Below are positions 62,083 through 64,000 of a DNA stretch of 64,000 bases, in pieces. The translations under genes and the position numbers were made by a program. The notes under the pieces were generated by a model. The model worked only from the letters and a program-made list of their open reading frames with translations, had not been told where the DNA came from and searched no databases. The stretch covers positions 1 through 64,000 of the forward strand of contig NZ_QMFA01000006.1 of assembly GCF_003285005.1 (NCBI RefSeq). The letters are read 5' to 3'. The stretch is from Paenibacillus sp. YN15 (GTDB lineage: Bacteria > Bacillota > Bacilli > Paenibacillales > NBRC-103111). Within the stretch, counting starts at the first letter, position 1; each line of letters starts with the position of its first letter.

Positions 62083-62622
62083 ATGTATTATAGGACAACA
62101 TATTCGTCACCCGTAGGAACCATGACCCTTGCATGCGACGGAGATCATCTTGTTGGCTTGTGGTTGGACGGACAAAAGTATTACGGCGGCACCATCTCCG
62201 GGGAGATGATGGAGAAAAGCTGCATACCGGTGTTCAAGGCTGCGCACAATTGGCTGGACAGCTATTTTGCCGGTGAAAGGCCCGCCATTTCCCAATTGCC
62301 GTTAGCCCCGATTGGCGGAGAGTTTCGCCGGGAAGTATGGGGCATCTTATGTGAGATTCCATATGGCGAGGTAATCACCTACGGCGACATTGCAAAAAGG
62401 ATGGCCGCGAAGCTGGGAAAGGATCGTATGTCAAGTCAGGCGGTGGGAGGGGCCGTTGGGCACAACCCGATCTCCATCATTATTCCCTGTCACCGGGTTG
62501 TAGGCTCAAACGGCAGCTTGACAGGTTATGCAGGCGGTGTTCAAACAAAAGTGAAGCTGCTTGAGCTGGAGGGCGCCGATATGTCCAACCTGTTTGTGCC
62601 CAAAAGAGGCACCGCTCTTTAG
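62083..62622 (+). CDS. ogt: Methylated-DNA-protein-cysteine methyltransferase (O6-methylguanine repair)
   Basis: A 179-residue suicide repair protein. The acceptor Cys136 lies in IIIPCHRVVGSNGSLTGYAGG, and the HTH region is GEVITYGDIAKRMA. The RBS AAGGAGG lies 6 nt before ATG 62083. It is in the same unit as the Ada-AlkA fusion, so together they handle phosphotriesters, N3-methyladenine and O6-methylguanine. Confidence 0.96.
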   Translation: MYYRTTYSSPVGTMTLACDGDHLVGLWLDGQKYYGGTISGEMMEKSCIPVFKAAHNWLDSYFAGERPAISQLPLAPIGGEFRREVWGILCEIPYGEVITYGDIAKRMAAKLGKDRMSSQAVGGAVGHNPISIIIPCHRVVGSNGSLTGYAGGVQTKVKLLELEGADMSNLFVPKRGTAL

Positions 62623-62777
62623 GGTTCAGCACCCGGGGCTGCTGTTCAGATTTAGGGTTATTTCTCGGGCAATCGCAGATTTAGACAAAATAGTGTCCGA
62701 TGTTTGCCGATCACCGGATGCTGCCCAAGAATAGAATAACCGGCGGCTGGGGAATACTGGAGATAGAGGTGAGCATA

Positions 62778-63053
62778 ATGACAGATAGCCAAATGCAGGA
62801 TAAACCCTATTTTTGCCCCAATTGCCGCTCCAACCGGGTGAAGTTCAATGTAGTGACCACTTACAGCCAAAGCTTCATGAAGGATGCCATTAGCGGTTCC
62901 GTCACTGTTCAGGAGGAGCCGACGCCCATTGCGGAGGCGGAGCCGAATATCCAATGCCGGGTATGCGGCTTTACCGGCAATGAGCTTCGCTTTGTCAAGC
63001 AGGCGGAGAGGGAGCCGCGGCATAACACCTATCCCGGACAAGGGATGCAATGA
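62778..63053 (+). CDS. Small protein with two CxxC pairs, zinc-ribbon-like
   Basis: A 91-residue soluble protein. CPNCRSN near the N-terminus and CRVCGFTGNE near residue 62 could bind one zinc. The middle is hydrophilic (TPIAEAEPNIQ). ATG 62778 follows AGAGGTGAG; longer in-frame starts have no RBS. The function is not known. A terminator follows. Confidence 0.7.
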   Translation: MTDSQMQDKPYFCPNCRSNRVKFNVVTTYSQSFMKDAISGSVTVQEEPTPIAEAEPNIQCRVCGFTGNELRFVKQAEREPRHNTYPGQGMQ

Positions 63054-63067
63054 TACGGAAAAGACAA

Positions 63068-63099
63068 AACACCGCGCTCTGGGGAGCCGGTGTTTTTTT
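63068..63099 (+). terminator. Terminator of the zinc-ribbon gene
   Basis: AACACCG and CGGTGTT around CGCTCTGGGGAGC, followed by T7. The T-tract is the edge of repeat copy B. Confidence 0.85.
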
Positions 63100-63231
63100 A
63101 CCACATCAGAATGTTTAAGTTCTTTATAGCGCTAAAGCGCGTAAGGCAAACATTCTGATTGGCGATAAAAACTTCCGCTAAACGCGGTCGCTCATCTTCG
63201 AGATACTCCGATAGGAGTTTTTCTCATTTGT
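63093..63231 (-). repeat. 139-bp dispersed element, copy B
   Basis: The reverse complement of 4739-4877 with two differences. Here the inner palindrome GCGCTAAAGCGC is perfect. The element abuts the terminator T-tract on the left and includes the TGA stop of the minus-strand ABC permease (63224-63226) on the right. Confidence 0.9.
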
Positions 63232-63937
63232 ATATCCGCTTCTGAAACTTTCTCGTAAAAATGACAATCCAAAGTAAACAAAAGAGTAATCCCATAATAA
63301 TCGAGAATAGGCTTATGTCCTTCATCATCATTTTTCCAATCCAAAACGACGGAAGAAATGCAGCTAACAGCGCATAGGGGGCGGGAATAAACCACACGGT
63401 CACAAGCCCCAACAGGCTAACGCCTGCCAATTTTGATATGGCAAGCCCCTCCACACGATTTCCGGCGATAGATACAATCATCATTGCCAATGCGCTCCCC
63501 ATTAGTGTACTAATGAAAGAGCTGCACACTATCGCGCCTATGGACAAACCCGATATGTTAAAAACCGCCGCCGCAAAACCCGTTACAAGCAAGGAATAGA
63601 CCATAGGAAAGCCGATACGCGCCATTAGATAGGCATAGCCCTCTGTCGGCGTAATTTGATAAAACGCGCCGATACCCTCGTCCCGTTCTTCAAGCAATAG
63701 GAACGCTGACACCATGGCCATTAGCATAGGCGTTAGGCAAATGAGCAAGCCATCCACAAGTCCGTACCACGGTATCAGTGAAAAAGATAACATATCCTCC
63801 AATATTTGGTTTGCAAAGGGAATAGCCAACTTGAAAATCAGCCCAATCAAAAACGGCGCGGGTAACAGCACAAGTAACATTCCATCTCTTGTAATCTGCC
63901 TTATTCCAATTTGAAACAATTTAACGGTTTGCCTCAT
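63224..63937 (-). CDS. ABC-2-type transporter permease
   Basis: A 237-residue membrane protein with about six hydrophobic segments, similar to the permeases of small drug-export ABC systems (start LFQIGIRQITRDGMLLVLLPAPF). It overlaps the upstream ATPase end by ATGA. Its last residues and stop lie in repeat copy B, so the C-terminal end may have been set by that element. The substrate is unknown. Confidence 0.85.
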   Translation of the reverse strand: MRQTVKLFQIGIRQITRDGMLLVLLPAPFLIGLIFKLAIPFANQILEDMLSFSLIPWYGLVDGLLICLTPMLMAMVSAFLLLEERDEGIGAFYQITPTEGYAYLMARIGFPMVYSLLVTGFAAAVFNISGLSIGAIVCSSFISTLMGSALAMMIVSIAGNRVEGLAISKLAGVSLLGLVTVWFIPAPYALLAAFLPSFWIGKMMMKDISLFSIIMGLLFCLLWIVIFTRKFQKRIYK

Positions 63938-64000
63938 GATCTCTCACCACCCTCTGTTTGCATAGCGACAGGTATTCTTTTCGTCGTCAAAAGAAGTGCA
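63934..64000 (-). CDS. 3' end of an ABC transporter ATP-binding protein (partial)
   Basis: The last 21 codons on the minus strand read LLLTTKRIPVAMQTEGGERS, then TGA, overlapping the permease start. By position this should be the ATPase of the exporter. No catalytic motif is inside the window. Confidence 0.55.
   Translation of the reverse strand, partial: ALLLTTKRIPVAMQTEGGERS

Overview
The window is 64 kb of a moderately high-GC, endospore-forming Firmicute, most likely a Paenibacillaceae member (Paenibacillus or a close relative). The reasons are the Bacillus-type ylxM-ffh-rpsP-khpA-rimM-trmD-rplS-lepB-rbgA-rnhB gene order, a GerA-type germinant receptor operon, YesN-type membrane-bound AraC regulators paired with ATPase-less Lpl-type sugar ABC transporters, SLH-domain surface anchoring, and strong AGGAGG ribosome binding sites. 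The assignment rests on gene content and order; no database search was possible.

Layout. 1-530: end of an rRNA operon (23S-5S spacer, 5S rRNA, terminator and a tiny second 5S tail). 541-1583: a nested inverted repeat and a frameshifted GH36 alpha-galactosidase remnant. 1.7-11.5 kb: phosphoketolase, a GntR regulator, glutamine-dependent NAD synthetase, a TetR/DHA2-efflux divergent pair and a second MFS transporter. 11.6-24.6 kb: the housekeeping translation/secretion block, starting at a sigma-A-like promoter and interrupted by a small MITE-like element between ylxM and ffh, followed by ylqG, ylqH, yraN, a TmrB-like kinase and comM. 25.1-29.2 kb: a divergent AraC regulator and a three-gene sugar-acid cassette (mannonate-dehydratase-like, DapA-family lyase, tartronate-semialdehyde reductase). 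29.3-36.1 kb: a 47-residue small protein, then a cyclic-di-GMP-I riboswitch with terminator in front of a chemoreceptor gene, a compact NRPS reductase and an Sfp-type PPTase, apparently one transcription unit. 36.1-38.0 kb: arsR-acr3-arsC.

38.1-53.6 kb is a polysaccharide-use region: a YesN/AraC sensor-regulator, two permeases and a binding lipoprotein, a 1730-residue secreted glycosidase carrying CBM96-like, FN3, GH-A, CBM9-like, cohesin, FIVAR and dockerin-like modules, an SLH-anchored cohesin protein, and a Gfo/Idh plus FAD oxidoreductase pair. Two promoters in this region share an ungapped block of about 109 bp, so the transporter operon and the oxidoreductase operon probably form one regulon. 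The cohesin/dockerin/SLH set looks like a small cell-surface enzyme assembly.

53.7-64 kb: a four-gene germinant receptor operon, glutamate dehydrogenase, meso-diaminopimelate dehydrogenase, an Ada-AlkA fusion with Ogt (alkylation repair), a small zinc-ribbon protein, and the edge of an ABC exporter.

The most unusual non-coding content is a family of four nested inverted repeats (541-724, 4495-4679, 18576-18752, 24730-24906). Each has two forward and two inverted units spaced 50 to 52 bp apart, with a head sequence specific to each locus. Also notable are a 139-bp element present in two nearly identical inverted copies, each placed directly against the T-tract of a terminator, and a triple 52-bp-period motif upstream of ylxM.
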